The notes below the pieces were generated by a model. The model made no database searches. It worked only from the letters and a program-made list of their open reading frames with translations, and was not told the origin of the DNA. DNA of 64,000 nt from an uncultured Bacilli bacterium (GTDB lineage: Bacteria > Bacillota_I > Bacilli_A > ML615J-28 > CAG-698), in contig CAKOMG010000002.1 of NCBI GenBank assembly GCA_934096585.1, positions 207,931-271,930 on the forward strand, written 5' to 3'. The translations under genes and the position numbers were made by a program. This document shows, one piece after another, positions 54,474 through 63,924 of the stretch (its first letter is position 1; every line of letters begins with the position of its first letter).

Positions 54474-55694
54474 CTATCTTGATATAATTTTTACAATATT
54501 AATTAAAATATTTACGCATCTATCCATTGCTTCAGTTGTTATACATTCATATCTACCATGACAATTATAGCCACCTGTTCCAAGATTTGGACATAGAATG
54601 TTATTGTATGTTAGAGTTGCACCATCAGTTCCCCCTCTAATTGGTGAGATGATTGGAGCTATACCTTCCATAATAGTTGCTTCCTTTGCAATATCAACTA
54701 TTTCCATATGATCCTTTAAATACTCATACATATTATAATAAGTATCTTTAATTGTTACTTTAACTGGATTAGTTTCGTATTTTTTATTTAAGAATTCTTG
54801 AATATCTAAGAAATTTTGTTTTTGTTTATTGAATAACTCTTTATCATGATTTCTTATTATATAATGCATCTTTGTATTTTCAACTGTCCCTTCAATATCA
54901 TTTAAATGATTAAATCCTTCATACATTGTTGTGTTTTCTGGCTTATTAAAAGAAGGAAGAAGATTGTTGAATTCCATAGCGATTAAAATACTATTAATCA
55001 TATGACCTTTAGCGCTACCTGGGTGAATGTTAATACCATTAATTTCTACATCAGCACTAGCTGCATTAAAATTTTCGTAGTCAATTGAACCTTCAGCACC
55101 ACCATCAACTGTATATGCAAAATCAACTTTAAATTCCTCATAATTAAATTTGCTTGTCCCTTCCCCTATTTCTTCATCAGGAGTAAAACAAATTCTAATC
55201 ATTCCATGTTCAAATTCTTTATGGTCATGAATGTATTCAACAAGTGTCATTATTTCCGCAATACCGGCTTTATCATCAGCCCCTAGTAATGTTGTTCCAT
55301 CAGTGACAATTAGAGTTTCTCCAACTCTATTTTTTAAGAATGGAAACTCTTTAACACTCATTACAATATTTTTTTCTTCATTTAAAACGACATCTTCACC
55401 ATTATAATTAAATATCATTCTTGGATTTACATTTTCTCCAGTTAAATCTGGTGAAGTATCCATGTGGGAAATAAATCCAATTGTTTTAATGTCTTTTTTA
55501 GAGTTGCTTGGTATATAGCCATATACATAACCATATTTATCCATATAGGCATTAGTAACTCCAAGATCTAGTAATTCATCGACTAATACTTTACCAAGAT
55601 TAAATTGACACTTAGTGCTAGGATGACTTGTACTATTTGGATCAGACATTGTATTTATTTTGACATAATTTAAAAATCTTGCAAAACTTTTCAT
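54474..55694 (-). CDS. pepT: Peptidase T (tripeptidase)
   Basis: 406 residues. M20-family zinc ligands are visible: GFISHMDTSPD (His, with the Asp two residues on), TTLLGADDKAGIAEIM (bridging Asp), CFTPDEEIGEGT (catalytic Glu pair), YTVDGGAEGSI and the C-terminal NLGTGGYNCHGRYE. The PepT-specific PIRGGTDGATL is present. It cleaves N-terminal residues from tripeptides. Single minus-strand gene with AAGGAGAATTAT before the ATG. Confidence 0.96.
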   Translation of the reverse strand: MKSFARFLNYVKINTMSDPNSTSHPSTKCQFNLGKVLVDELLDLGVTNAYMDKYGYVYGYIPSNSKKDIKTIGFISHMDTSPDLTGENVNPRMIFNYNGEDVVLNEEKNIVMSVKEFPFLKNRVGETLIVTDGTTLLGADDKAGIAEIMTLVEYIHDHKEFEHGMIRICFTPDEEIGEGTSKFNYEEFKVDFAYTVDGGAEGSIDYENFNAASADVEINGINIHPGSAKGHMINSILIAMEFNNLLPSFNKPENTTMYEGFNHLNDIEGTVENTKMHYIIRNHDKELFNKQKQNFLDIQEFLNKKYETNPVKVTIKDTYYNMYEYLKDHMEIVDIAKEATIMEGIAPIISPIRGGTDGATLTYNNILCPNLGTGGYNCHGRYECITTEAMDRCVNILINIVKIISR

Positions 55695-55815
55695 ATAATT
55701 CTCCTTTTTCTAAATTTTACCACTTGTAAATTTAATTGTCAAATAATTATTTAAAAATGGGCTTTTACCTAATCAATTATTTGATTTTAAACATATATTA
55801 TATTGGTGATAAAAG

Positions 55816-56853
55816 TTGATTGATAAAAAAACATGTGAAAAGTTTGAAATAGGAGAAGTATTAAGCATAGAGGAATATGGTGATGGCCATATTAACAATA
55901 CTTATCTTGTCACTTCAACTAATGGTAAATATATTATTCAGTCTATTAATACTTATGTATTTAAAAAACCTAAAAAAATTATGAAAAATATATATTTAGT
56001 TACCAAGTGGATGGAAAAAAGATGCAAAAATAATTGTTATGAAGGCTTAAAAATAATTAAAACTAAAACAAAAAAATTATATTATAAAGATTATGAAAAA
56101 TATTATAGATGCTATCAATTCATTGATTCCGAAATAGTCCATGATCAAAATGAAAAATTAATTTATGAAATGGGAAAGGGTTTAGCGCTTTTTGACATCG
56201 CTTTGTCAGATTTTCCTATAAATAAAATATATACTGTAATTCCCCACTTTCATGATTCTAAAAAGAGATATGAAGACTTTAAAGAAGTAGTATTTAATGA
56301 TTATTTAAATAAAAGAAAAAGTGTATATAAAGAAATAAAATTTATTATGCATAGAAAAAAATACTTTGATATAATTAATGAAGCTATAAAACGTGGTATA
56401 ACAAAATTACAAATTGTTCACAATGACCCTAAAGCTAACAATATGATTTTAAATAAAAGAGGTAACATTTGTATGATTGATTTGGATACAGTAATGGAAG
56501 GGACGATTCTTTATGATTATGGAGATGCTATGCGTTTAATTATTTTAGATAACGAAGAAGATGAAGATAAAAATGTAACTATTAATCTAGATAAATTTAA
56601 AAACTTTACCAAAGGTTTTTTATCCGAATATAGTGATATTACAAAAGAAGAAAAAGATTTGCTCATTAAATCAATTATAATTATGACATTGGAATGTGGA
56701 ATGCGCTTTTTAACCGATTATTTAGAAGGAAATATTTATTTCAAAGTAGATGATATAAATCATAATTTACGACGTGCAAGAGTGGCTTTTCAAGAAGTTT
56801 TGCTTTTAGAAAAAAATGAAAAATTAATGAATGAAATAATCAATAATTTATAA
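55816..56853 (+). CDS. APH/choline-kinase-like phosphotransferase (sugar kinase type)
   Basis: 345 residues from TTG 55816, with GGTGAT just upstream; no better in-frame start is seen. The nucleotide loop is EYGDGHINNTYLV and the catalytic loop LQIVHNDPKANNMIL (H-N-D-x-K-x-x-N), then CMIDLDTVMEGTILYDYGDA (D-x-D metal motif). This combination matches aminoglycoside-phosphotransferase-fold N-acetylhexosamine kinases (NahK-like), so a cytosolic sugar is the likely substrate. Antibiotic resistance is less likely. Confidence 0.8.
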   Translation: MIDKKTCEKFEIGEVLSIEEYGDGHINNTYLVTSTNGKYIIQSINTYVFKKPKKIMKNIYLVTKWMEKRCKNNCYEGLKIIKTKTKKLYYKDYEKYYRCYQFIDSEIVHDQNEKLIYEMGKGLALFDIALSDFPINKIYTVIPHFHDSKKRYEDFKEVVFNDYLNKRKSVYKEIKFIMHRKKYFDIINEAIKRGITKLQIVHNDPKANNMILNKRGNICMIDLDTVMEGTILYDYGDAMRLIILDNEEDEDKNVTINLDKFKNFTKGFLSEYSDITKEEKDLLIKSIIIMTLECGMRFLTDYLEGNIYFKVDDINHNLRRARVAFQEVLLLEKNEKLMNEIINNL

Positions 56854-56936
56854 AATTATAAAAATATAATTGATTAAAAAAAGAAAAAAGTATTTTTTGA
56901 CATCCTTGGTAAATATATTTATAGAAGGAGATAAGA

Positions 56937-58196
56937 ATGAAATCAAAAAATAAACTATTCTTTTTTTTGCTTTTTGGATTGGTATGTTTAGGACATTTAA
57001 ATATACATGTTAATGCCAAGACAGGCGTACCAAATAATTATGAATGCACCTATATGGAAGATGTTAACACAGCAAAATCAATTAAAGATATTTTGAAAGA
57101 CATTGATTTAAGTGCAGAAGATGAGTATGATGGTGATTTAAGTGCTAGTATAAATATTGAAGACGTTAATGATTATGAGAATAATGTTAGTTTACCTGAT
57201 GATATAGCCAAAAGAAAACTAGGAACTTATCGAGTTGTTTGTACTGTTGAGGACTCTTCGGGAAATGCGGCTAAGATTACAATTCATATTGTTGTGGAAG
57301 ATAAAGTAGCTCCATACTTTTTACAATATGGTACTTATCGTTATGAGCTTGATATTGATAACATTACTCTAACTGACGAAGCTATTCTTAAGGAAGTTCA
57401 AGCTATAGATGATCATGATGAAATTGATTTAACCAAAGAAATTGTTTCAGGATCAGTTGCATCTTTACAAAGAATGGTAAACATTGAACAAAAAATTAAA
57501 GTTAGAGTTACTGATAAAAGCGGAAATTATGCGGAAAAAGATGTAATAATAGTTTTGCAAGATAAGAGTTCACCAGTAATAAGTGCTAGTGATACAGTTG
57601 TTAAAACGTCTTATTCCGCAAACAGTTCTATTGAAACTATTTTAAATAATTTAAATATTAAAGTTACGGATAATTATGATAAAGATATAAAGTATACTAT
57701 AAATAATGATAATTATTCTAATAGTAAGAACAAAATAGGTAGTTATACTGTTGTGCTTAAAGCAACAGATAGTAGTGGTAATGTTGGGGAATTATCAATT
57801 AATATTGTTGTTGAAGATACAATACCACCTGTATTTTATTTAGATAGTGATAAGATTAGTGTATACGTTGAAACGACAACGGTATTAAATCAAAATGATT
57901 TTATTGCTTTACTTAAAAAAACAAATAGAATCAAAAATGATGACTTTGAAGTATTTGAACTTAAAAATGAATATTTAAATAATGAAACAAAAGAAGGAAC
58001 CTATAAATACAATATTAGACTCGCTTATGGTGAAGATAATGTTGACGATTATCAATTCATTGTCCATGTAATAAACAAGATTATTGAACAAAATCCTAAT
58101 CTAATTAAAAGAATATGGTTAACAATAAAAAAAATAGGCCTTCTTGTCTTAAATATTTTAAGATGGCCTATTGATAAAATCAGAAAGTTGTTTTAA
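56937..58196 (+). CDS. Secreted protein with tandem Ig-like (DUF5011-type) domains
   Basis: 419 residues. A signal peptide (K-rich start, then [20 protein letters not shown]) ends around residue 27. Three similar domains follow with the recurrent strand pattern '[20 protein letters not shown]' and '...[19 protein letters not shown]', each ending 'VVEDxxxP'. These DUF5011/HYR-like units occur in surface adhesins and enzymes. The C-terminal 40 residues ([20 protein letters not shown]) are basic and hydrophobic and may sit on the membrane. Ribosome site AAGGAG; the 3' end overlaps yidD tail to tail. Confidence 0.75.
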   Translation: MKSKNKLFFFLLFGLVCLGHLNIHVNAKTGVPNNYECTYMEDVNTAKSIKDILKDIDLSAEDEYDGDLSASINIEDVNDYENNVSLPDDIAKRKLGTYRVVCTVEDSSGNAAKITIHIVVEDKVAPYFLQYGTYRYELDIDNITLTDEAILKEVQAIDDHDEIDLTKEIVSGSVASLQRMVNIEQKIKVRVTDKSGNYAEKDVIIVLQDKSSPVISASDTVVKTSYSANSSIETILNNLNIKVTDNYDKDIKYTINNDNYSNSKNKIGSYTVVLKATDSSGNVGELSINIVVEDTIPPVFYLDSDKISVYVETTTVLNQNDFIALLKKTNRIKNDDFEVFELKNEYLNNETKEGTYKYNIRLAYGEDNVDDYQFIVHVINKIIEQNPNLIKRIWLTIKKIGLLVLNILRWPIDKIRKLF

Positions 58197-58424
58197 ACAT
58201 TTATCATATTTATTTAAGGGAACGGGATCATGTCCGCCTTTACTTAGGGGGTTACATCTAAGAATTCTAAATAATGTTAACAAAAAAGCTTTAATAAAAC
58301 CAAACTTTTGAAAACACTCTAATCCATATTGCGAACATGTTGGTGTGTAACGGCAATGGGGGTTAGAGTTTTTGCTTATATACTTTTGATAAAACTTGAT
58401 TAGAGAAATTGCTAGTTTGTTCAT
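58158..58424 (-). CDS. yidD: Membrane protein insertion efficiency factor YidD
   Basis: 88 residues from ATG at 58424 (GAGGAG upstream on the minus strand); a TTG four codons earlier overlaps this site. The family signature is [20 protein letters not shown] and then [11 protein letters not shown], with three conserved Cys, and [19 protein letters not shown]. It is a small peripheral membrane protein near the YidC insertase. Overlaps the Ig-like gene end by 39 bases. Confidence 0.95.
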   Translation of the reverse strand: MNKLAISLIKFYQKYISKNSNPHCRYTPTCSQYGLECFQKFGFIKAFLLTLFRILRCNPLSKGGHDPVPLNKYDKCLKQLSDFINRPS

Positions 58425-58510
58425 AAAACTCCTCAAATGATAATAATTAAATTCATCTTATTATACAATATTTTTTGCATAAAGGCAAATATTAAGTAAA
58501 TACTAAAAAT

Positions 58511-59068
58511 ATGATTATAATTATTTTAATTACTTTATTAATAATATTTTTATTTATTATGCCAATAGGTATAAGGATTATTCATAATGATAATAGAAGT
58601 GATGTTGATTTATATTTTTATCATATTTTTAATTATCGTTTGGATCTTGATGAGTTTATTAAGCTATTTATAACTGAAAAAACAAATAGAAAAAAAATAG
58701 ATCCTAAAACAATTTTAAATAATATCGAAATAACAATCAAAGGGAAAAAATTCATAAAAGATACTTTAAAAAAATCTAAAGTTCTTAAATCAACAATTGT
58801 TTTAAAACAAGATTATGATAATATGTTATTATTTTTTAGTTTTTGGAATTTTTGTAGTTATTATACGGCTTTTATTCATAATTATTTTCAAAATGTGAAA
58901 AATGAATATTATATGGTTAGTGAATCCAAAAGAGAAATTTGTTTTGAAATAATTATAGAAGTGAGATTAATAAAATTGTTACTTGTTTGTATAAAAGATT
59001 TTAAAGAAATTATTAAATTAATTAAAGTTAAAAGGAGACAAAAGAAAAATGGAAAGTCCTATTTGTGA
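58511..59068 (+). CDS. ytfI: DUF2953 protein (YtfI-like)
   Basis: 185 residues. An N-terminal membrane helix (MIIIILITLLIIFLFIMPIG) is followed by a beta/alpha part and an amphipathic C-terminus (LVCIKDFKEIIKLIKVKRRQ). In Bacillus DUF2953 (ytfI) precedes ytfJ, as here, with a 20-base overlap. Sequence is degenerate, so the call rests on length, topology and position. Confidence 0.65.
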   Translation: MIIIILITLLIIFLFIMPIGIRIIHNDNRSDVDLYFYHIFNYRLDLDEFIKLFITEKTNRKKIDPKTILNNIEITIKGKKFIKDTLKKSKVLKSTIVLKQDYDNMLLFFSFWNFCSYYTAFIHNYFQNVKNEYYMVSESKREICFEIIIEVRLIKLLLVCIKDFKEIIKLIKVKRRQKKNGKSYL

Positions 59069-59471
59069 TTTAATAAGACTTGCTAATTCATCACTTAAAG
59101 ATTTGGCAAGTGTAAAAGTGATTGTTGGGGAGATAATTAGATTAGAAAACAATATTGCTATTATCCCCATTTCTAAGGTAAAATGTTCATTTGCGGCTGG
59201 GGGAACAGAAATGAGTAAAAATGTAAAGAATGAAGGTCTTACAAAACTTCCATTTGGGGGAGCAACTGCTGGTAATTTAAATATTGTACCAATTGCTTTT
59301 TTAGTTGTACATAATGATAAAATAGAAGTATTACATTTAGAAGATAATACCCATATTATAGAAAAGGTTATTGACAGTGTTCCGGGAGTTGTTGATAAAA
59401 TTAAAGAAATGATCACAGGTGAAGTAAAAGATGAAGAAGTTGAAAGGGATAAAAGTATTAAAATAGATTGA
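59049..59471 (+). CDS. ytfJ: GerW/YtfJ-family sporulation protein
   Basis: 140 residues with AAAAGGAGACAAAAG upstream. GerW pattern: NSSLKDLASVKVIVGEIIRL, TIIPISKVKCSFAAGG-like (here AIIPISKVKCSFAAGG), KLPFGGATAG and VPIAFLVVHNDKIEVLHL. In Bacillus subtilis GerW is a spore protein needed for germination. Its presence suggests the host forms, or descends from, endospore formers. Confidence 0.92.
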   Translation: MESPICDLIRLANSSLKDLASVKVIVGEIIRLENNIAIIPISKVKCSFAAGGTEMSKNVKNEGLTKLPFGGATAGNLNIVPIAFLVVHNDKIEVLHLEDNTHIIEKVIDSVPGVVDKIKEMITGEVKDEEVERDKSIKID

Positions 59472-59490
59472 TGTAATTCAATCTTTTTTT
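59465..59490 (+). terminator. Terminator of ytfI-ytfJ
   Basis: AGATTGA (59465-59471) pairs with TCAATCT (59478-59484), with seven T after it. Confidence 0.8.
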
Positions 59491-59559
59491 AATTTTTAAA
59501 TGGCTTGAAAATAATATTGAATTAATGTATAATTGTTTTATATAAAGAGGAAGTAATAA

Positions 59560-60003
59560 ATGAAAGTAATAGTAACAAGTGATATTCATCACAATAAAAC
59601 AAATTTAGAATATATAAAAAATAATTATCAATATGATTTGTTTTTAGATGCTGGAGACTCATGCTTATCAAAAGTAGATTTAGGCGATATTTTAACAGTT
59701 AAAGGTAATTGTGATTTGTTCAATTATCCAAAGTTTAGAGTAATTGAATTAAATGATAAATATAAAATATATATTACTCATGGCAATCATGATAATATGA
59801 ATACTTTAAAGTATAAGGCTTTGGAAAATGGTTGTAATATTGTTGTAACTGGGCATACGCACATACCTCTTTACACAAGTGATGAAGAAATTTTGTTTTT
59901 AAATCCAGGCAGCGTATCAAGGCCAAGAGGTGGTTCTAAACAATCATTTTTGATTTTGGAAGTTGATGATAATATCAGTGTTGATTTTATAAATATTAAT
60001 TAA
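59560..60003 (+). CDS. YfcE/MJ0936-type metallophosphodiesterase
   Basis: 147 residues. The metallophosphatase motifs are VTSDIHHNK (D-x-H), DAGDSC (GD), VKGNCD (GNC/H-D), YITHGNHD and VTGHTHIPL (GH-x-H), followed by NPGSVSRPRG. YfcE-like enzymes hydrolyse phosphodiesters with Mn2+ in the cytosol. Ribosome site AAAGAGGAAG. Single gene. Confidence 0.93.
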   Translation: MKVIVTSDIHHNKTNLEYIKNNYQYDLFLDAGDSCLSKVDLGDILTVKGNCDLFNYPKFRVIELNDKYKIYITHGNHDNMNTLKYKALENGCNIVVTGHTHIPLYTSDEEILFLNPGSVSRPRGGSKQSFLILEVDDNISVDFININ

Positions 60004-60052
60004 TACTTTAAAAAAAGGATAAAAAGTGATATAATATTAGTTGGTGAATAAA

Positions 60053-60979
60053 ATGAGTAATGTTGATAAATTTTATGATTTAATTGATAGAGCATGCATG
60101 TATCTAAATTCTAAAACAAAGATTAATTATTTAGATGCTCTAATAAGAGTAGGTAATGATTTAGTTGATGAAATCAATGAATCAAAGATAGAAGAAAAAG
60201 ATATAGAAGTATTAAAAAAATATTATAGTGAAATCGAGTCTTTAACATTAGTAAATGATGAAGTTAGACAAGCTATGGAATTATTAATTATTAAAGCTTT
60301 CAAACATAAGAATATTTCTCTTGATTTAATGACTCCTGATTATATATGCTATATATTTGGATATTTAATTAATGCCTATTTTAAAGGCTCCTCTTTCTTT
60401 CCAACAATTCTAGATGTTGAAGTGGGGACTGGAAATTTAATTAATGCGATTAGTAACTTTGTGGATATGGATACTAATTTAATTGGTGTTGAACATAATA
60501 CGGATTTAATCAATTTATGTCGAGTTAATACCGAGTTACAAAATAATAATATTTCTTTATATTTTCAAAATACTTTAAATGCTTTTACGGAAATGGTAGA
60601 TATTGCTATTGGTGATATTGATTGCGTAGAAGTTGATGGTAAATATATGCCTTATGAAATAATTAATAATTATACCCATAATGTTAGGGATAAGGGATTG
60701 TTTATGTATTTAGTTCAAAATGATTTTTTTTCTAAACAAGGGATTGAAAATTTTAAAACAACTTTCAAAGGAACGTTTTTAGGACTAATATTACTTCCAG
60801 AAGATTTGTTTCAAAAAGGACATATTGGCAAAAGTATTTTAATTGGTTCCCCAAGAAAATTGAAGAACTTTGATATGATGGTTATACAAATGCCTAATTT
60901 AGAAGATACTGAAAAATTTAAAAATAATATTACAGATATTAACAAATGGATAAAAAAAGTAAAGGAGCGATTATCATGA
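60053..60979 (+). CDS. YtxK-like class I SAM-dependent methyltransferase
   Basis: 308 residues from ATG 60053 (GGTGA five bases upstream; a TTG at 60041 overlaps this site). A promoter with ATATAAT lies at about 60030. Residues about 110-150 hold motif I-like TILDVEVGTGNLINAI and then LIGVEHNTDLINLCRVN. The catalytic NPPY motif is absent; GDIDCVEVDG stands in its place. In Bacilli ytxK lies next to ackA, as here: the ackA start overlaps this stop as ATGA. The substrate is unknown. Confidence 0.8.
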   Translation: MSNVDKFYDLIDRACMYLNSKTKINYLDALIRVGNDLVDEINESKIEEKDIEVLKKYYSEIESLTLVNDEVRQAMELLIIKAFKHKNISLDLMTPDYICYIFGYLINAYFKGSSFFPTILDVEVGTGNLINAISNFVDMDTNLIGVEHNTDLINLCRVNTELQNNNISLYFQNTLNAFTEMVDIAIGDIDCVEVDGKYMPYEIINNYTHNVRDKGLFMYLVQNDFFSKQGIENFKTTFKGTFLGLILLPEDLFQKGHIGKSILIGSPRKLKNFDMMVIQMPNLEDTEKFKNNITDINKWIKKVKERLS

Positions 60980-62211
60980 AAATAATGTCAGTAAACGCAG
61001 GAAGTTCATCTTTAAAATTTCAATTATTAGAAATGCCTGCAGAAAAAGTATTAATTAGCGGAGTTGTTGAAGAAATTGGAACAGGACATGAAGGAAGCTA
61101 TACAGTTAAAATTGAAGGTCAAGAATTTGAAAAGAAACAAGTTTGTAAAGATCATTCTCAAGCTGTAGAGTTGATGTTAAATGACTTAATTGAACGTAAA
61201 ATTATAAAAGATTATAATGAAATTGATGGAGTTGGACATCGTGTAGTTTCAGGTGGTGTTAATATTACAAAAAGTGCTGTTATAACACCAGAAGTAAAAG
61301 AAACAATAAGAGAATGTATTCCTCTTGCTCCTCTGCATAACCCTGCTCATTTAACAGGAATTGAAGCATTCCAAAAAGCATTACCTAATGTTTTCCAAAT
61401 TGTTGTTGTTGATACAGCATTCCATATGACAATGGAAAAAGATGCTTATACTTATGCACTTCCATATGAATGGTGTGATAAATATCAAGTTCGTAAATAT
61501 GGAGCTCATGGAACAAGTCATCAATTCGTTTCAAAACGTTGTGCTGAATTAATGAATAGAGTTGGCGATGAAAATTTAAAAATTGTAACATTACACATCG
61601 GTAATGGTGCTTCCCTTGCAGCTGTTAAAGGGGGAAAATGTGTAGATACATCAATGGGACTTGGTCCTCTTGCTGGAATACCTATGGGAACAAGATGTGG
61701 TTCTGTTGACCCAACAATTGTTGAATACATTATGGGTATTAAAGAAGAAGAACACAAAAAAGATCCAAGTGTTAAACCATATGATGTTCATGACGTATTA
61801 AGAATATTTAATAAAGAATCTGGATATAAAGGATATAGTGGCGTAAGTAGTGATTCAAGATTACTTGAAAATGCGGCTAAAGAGGGAAATGAAAGAGCGC
61901 AAACTGTACTTGATTTACAAGCTAAAAGAGTATGTGATTACATTGGTAGTTACTATGTATATATGGGTGGTATTGATGCTATCGTATTTACAGCTGGAAT
62001 TGGTGAAAATAGTGAATCATTCAGAAGAAGAGTTTTAGATCGTTTAACAGTATTAGGTGTTAAATATGATGAAAAACTTATAGGTGCTAGAAAACAAGAA
62101 ATCGAGATTTCAACTGCTGATTCAAAGATTAAAGTTTTTGTTATCCCAACAAACGAAGAATTAGCAATCGCTCGTGATGTTGTAAGATTAAAGCAAGAAA
62201 ATAATAAATAA
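60976..62211 (+). CDS. ackA: Acetate kinase
   Basis: 411 residues from ATG 60976 (AAAGGAGCG upstream). VNAGSSSLKFQLLEMP is the N-terminal phosphate-binding signature. The second signature HGTSHQFVSKRCAEL, HIGNGASLAAVKGGKCVDTS and the GPLAGIPMGTRCGSVDP block are intact. It makes acetate and ATP from acetyl phosphate. The 4-base overlap with the methyltransferase gene implies translational coupling. A terminator follows at 62218. Confidence 0.98.
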   Translation: MKIMSVNAGSSSLKFQLLEMPAEKVLISGVVEEIGTGHEGSYTVKIEGQEFEKKQVCKDHSQAVELMLNDLIERKIIKDYNEIDGVGHRVVSGGVNITKSAVITPEVKETIRECIPLAPLHNPAHLTGIEAFQKALPNVFQIVVVDTAFHMTMEKDAYTYALPYEWCDKYQVRKYGAHGTSHQFVSKRCAELMNRVGDENLKIVTLHIGNGASLAAVKGGKCVDTSMGLGPLAGIPMGTRCGSVDPTIVEYIMGIKEEEHKKDPSVKPYDVHDVLRIFNKESGYKGYSGVSSDSRLLENAAKEGNERAQTVLDLQAKRVCDYIGSYYVYMGGIDAIVFTAGIGENSESFRRRVLDRLTVLGVKYDEKLIGARKQEIEISTADSKIKVFVIPTNEELAIARDVVRLKQENNK

Positions 62212-62217
62212 TAAATA

Positions 62218-62248
62218 AAGCTGCTAGTGTTTTGACTAGTAGCTTTTA
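62218..62248 (+). terminator. Terminator of ackA
   Basis: AAGCTGCTAGT (62218-62228) pairs with ACTAGTAGCTT (62235-62245) with one G-T pair, followed by TT. Confidence 0.85.
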
Positions 62249-62288
62249 TAAACCAAAAATGTATGAGAGTATAAAGAAAGAGGAAACA

Positions 62289-63710
62289 ATGATGATATAC
62301 CAAGGGAATAAAGATATTTATAAAGTAACTAAAGATAACGTAGAAGATTATGCCAATAAATTTTTATTGTTTTTTTGTAAAGATGCTATATTTAATCCTC
62401 AAAAAATAAATATAGAAAAAATACTTGAAAATAAAGGAATTAAAATAAATTATTGTAAATTAGAAAATGATACATTTGGAAAGCTAAATATTAATGAGCC
62501 TTTAATGATTGATTCAAAAATAATATCAATTGACCCAAGAATCAAAGAAGAAAGAGGAGAAGGAGCATTAAGAACAACTTTAATTCATGAAACAGTTCAT
62601 CTCTTTTTTCATTATGATCGATTAAATGAAAAGTGTACAAGAAAAGAAATTGAATGGATGGAATGGGAAACAAGGCTTTTATCTGCGAGTATTTTAATGC
62701 CAAAATATGCATCCATTCAAAAATATAATGAACTAAAAAAAGAAATATTTAAAAAATATAGATATAAACCAAAATATAAAAAAATAGAAATTATTTTAAA
62801 CTCTTTTGCATCTTTTTTTGGGACTTCAATAATGTCTTCAAAAATCAGGCTAAAAAATTTAGGATTTAAAGAGGTAGAAGGAGCATATAACTTTGTTGAT
62901 GGGAAGTATATTAACTCATTCTCTTTCAATGAAAAACGTTTAAAGAATAATTACACTTATGTTTTAAGTAGTAAAAATTATTTTAAATTGATATCCTCAA
63001 ATAAAAAACTAAGAGATTTAATATTTCAAGGAAAAATTGTTTATTTAAATAATTTGCTTGTTGTTAATAATAAAAAGTTTATTAAAAAGAATACTTTAAC
63101 TAAATATGCATATAATCATATAGATGAGTGTGCTTTAAGTTTTAAAGTTACATTTTATAAAAATGATGAAATAAATGATGAGTTATATGATTGTAATTGT
63201 TTATTTAATGCAAAAATAGAACGAGACGAGATTATTGATATAGATCTTACTGATGTAGAAGGGTTGGTAAAAAAAGCAGTTCGTAATGCCTATGATTTTG
63301 AAAAAAAACAAAAAGAGCTTCCATGTACCTTGAATGAAACTTTAGTTTATCATATTAATAATGCTAAGAAGAAAAAAATAATTTTTTCATTAAACGATTT
63401 AGCTGGTGAAGCTGGAATCAGTGAAAAAACAATTAGACAGTATATAAAGGGTGCAACTAAACCTTCGCGTATTAATATTGTTAAAATAGGATGGGCAATG
63501 AGACTTTCATCTCCTTATATTATTGATTTACTTAAAAAAGGCGATTGCGAAATGACATTAAATAATTCTGATAACAATCTTCTTTTAACTTTAATATATA
63601 GTTGCTCACATTTAAGTATTGATGAAATTTATAAAATGTTGAAAAGTATGAATAAAGAATACATTTTAGAATTACCAGATAGCTTTTTAAAAAATCATAA
63701 TTTAAAATAA
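62289..63710 (+). CDS. ImmA/IrrE-type metallopeptidase with C-terminal HTH
   Basis: 473 residues from ATG 62289 (AGAGGAA upstream; another ATG follows directly); the frame is open from 62232 but that part lies in the ackA terminator. TTLIHETVHLFFHYD gives the HExxH site of ImmA/IrrE proteases, with E-W-E-T-R downstream as the third ligand. Residues about 370-440 carry a helix-turn-helix: NDLAGEAGISEKTIRQYIKG. Such proteins cleave partner repressors or act as their own DNA-binding regulators. Two palindromes and a terminator follow it. Confidence 0.8.
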   Translation: MMIYQGNKDIYKVTKDNVEDYANKFLLFFCKDAIFNPQKINIEKILENKGIKINYCKLENDTFGKLNINEPLMIDSKIISIDPRIKEERGEGALRTTLIHETVHLFFHYDRLNEKCTRKEIEWMEWETRLLSASILMPKYASIQKYNELKKEIFKKYRYKPKYKKIEIILNSFASFFGTSIMSSKIRLKNLGFKEVEGAYNFVDGKYINSFSFNEKRLKNNYTYVLSSKNYFKLISSNKKLRDLIFQGKIVYLNNLLVVNNKKFIKKNTLTKYAYNHIDECALSFKVTFYKNDEINDELYDCNCLFNAKIERDEIIDIDLTDVEGLVKKAVRNAYDFEKKQKELPCTLNETLVYHINNAKKKKIIFSLNDLAGEAGISEKTIRQYIKGATKPSRINIVKIGWAMRLSSPYIIDLLKKGDCEMTLNNSDNNLLLTLIYSCSHLSIDEIYKMLKSMNKEYILELPDSFLKNHNLK

Positions 63711-63724
63711 ATTTAATAATTTTC

Positions 63725-63740
63725 CGGTAGATGACTACCG
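63725..63740. repeat. CGGTAG-ATGA-CTACCG inverted repeat
   Basis: 6-bp arms with a 4-base spacer, 15 bases after the ImmA-HTH gene. The same core recurs at 63833-63850. Operator or hairpin. Confidence 0.6.
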
Positions 63741-63769
63741 TAATAAATTACTATAATTTAGTATAAAGA

Positions 63770-63801
63770 AGAGTAAAATGAATAGTTTTACTCTTTTTTT
63801 T
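63770..63801 (+). terminator. Terminator after the ImmA-HTH gene
   Basis: AGAGTAAAA (63770-63778) pairs with TTTTACTCT (63786-63794) with seven further T. Confidence 0.85.
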
Positions 63802-63832
63802 ATTATTTTTATGTAAAAATACTAAATAATTA

Positions 63833-63877
63833 GCGGTAGTTAACTACCGCTTTCTTTTTTATCCACTGTGTTATAAT
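63833..63877 (+). promoter_or_regulatory. Perfect 18-bp palindrome and promoter of the right-edge gene
   Basis: GCGGTAGTTAACTACCGC (63833-63850) lies 21 bases upstream of an extended -10 (TGT-TATAAT, 63872-63877). With the T-rich run after it, the palindrome could also be a terminator. Its similarity to 63725-63740 suggests one DNA-binding protein for both. Confidence 0.5.
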
Positions 63878-63924
63878 GTACGTGTAAATTAATTTACAAA
63901 AACAAAAAGGAGGATGAAAATGGT

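Noticed and set aside
55816..56853. Aminoglycoside resistance gene
   Set aside because: The fold is shared, but the H-N-D-x-K-x-x-N loop and genomic context fit sugar (N-acetylhexosamine-like) kinases better.
59018..59416. Minus-strand frame opposite ytfJ
   Set aside because: The plus strand encodes a clear GerW/YtfJ protein with a ribosome site.
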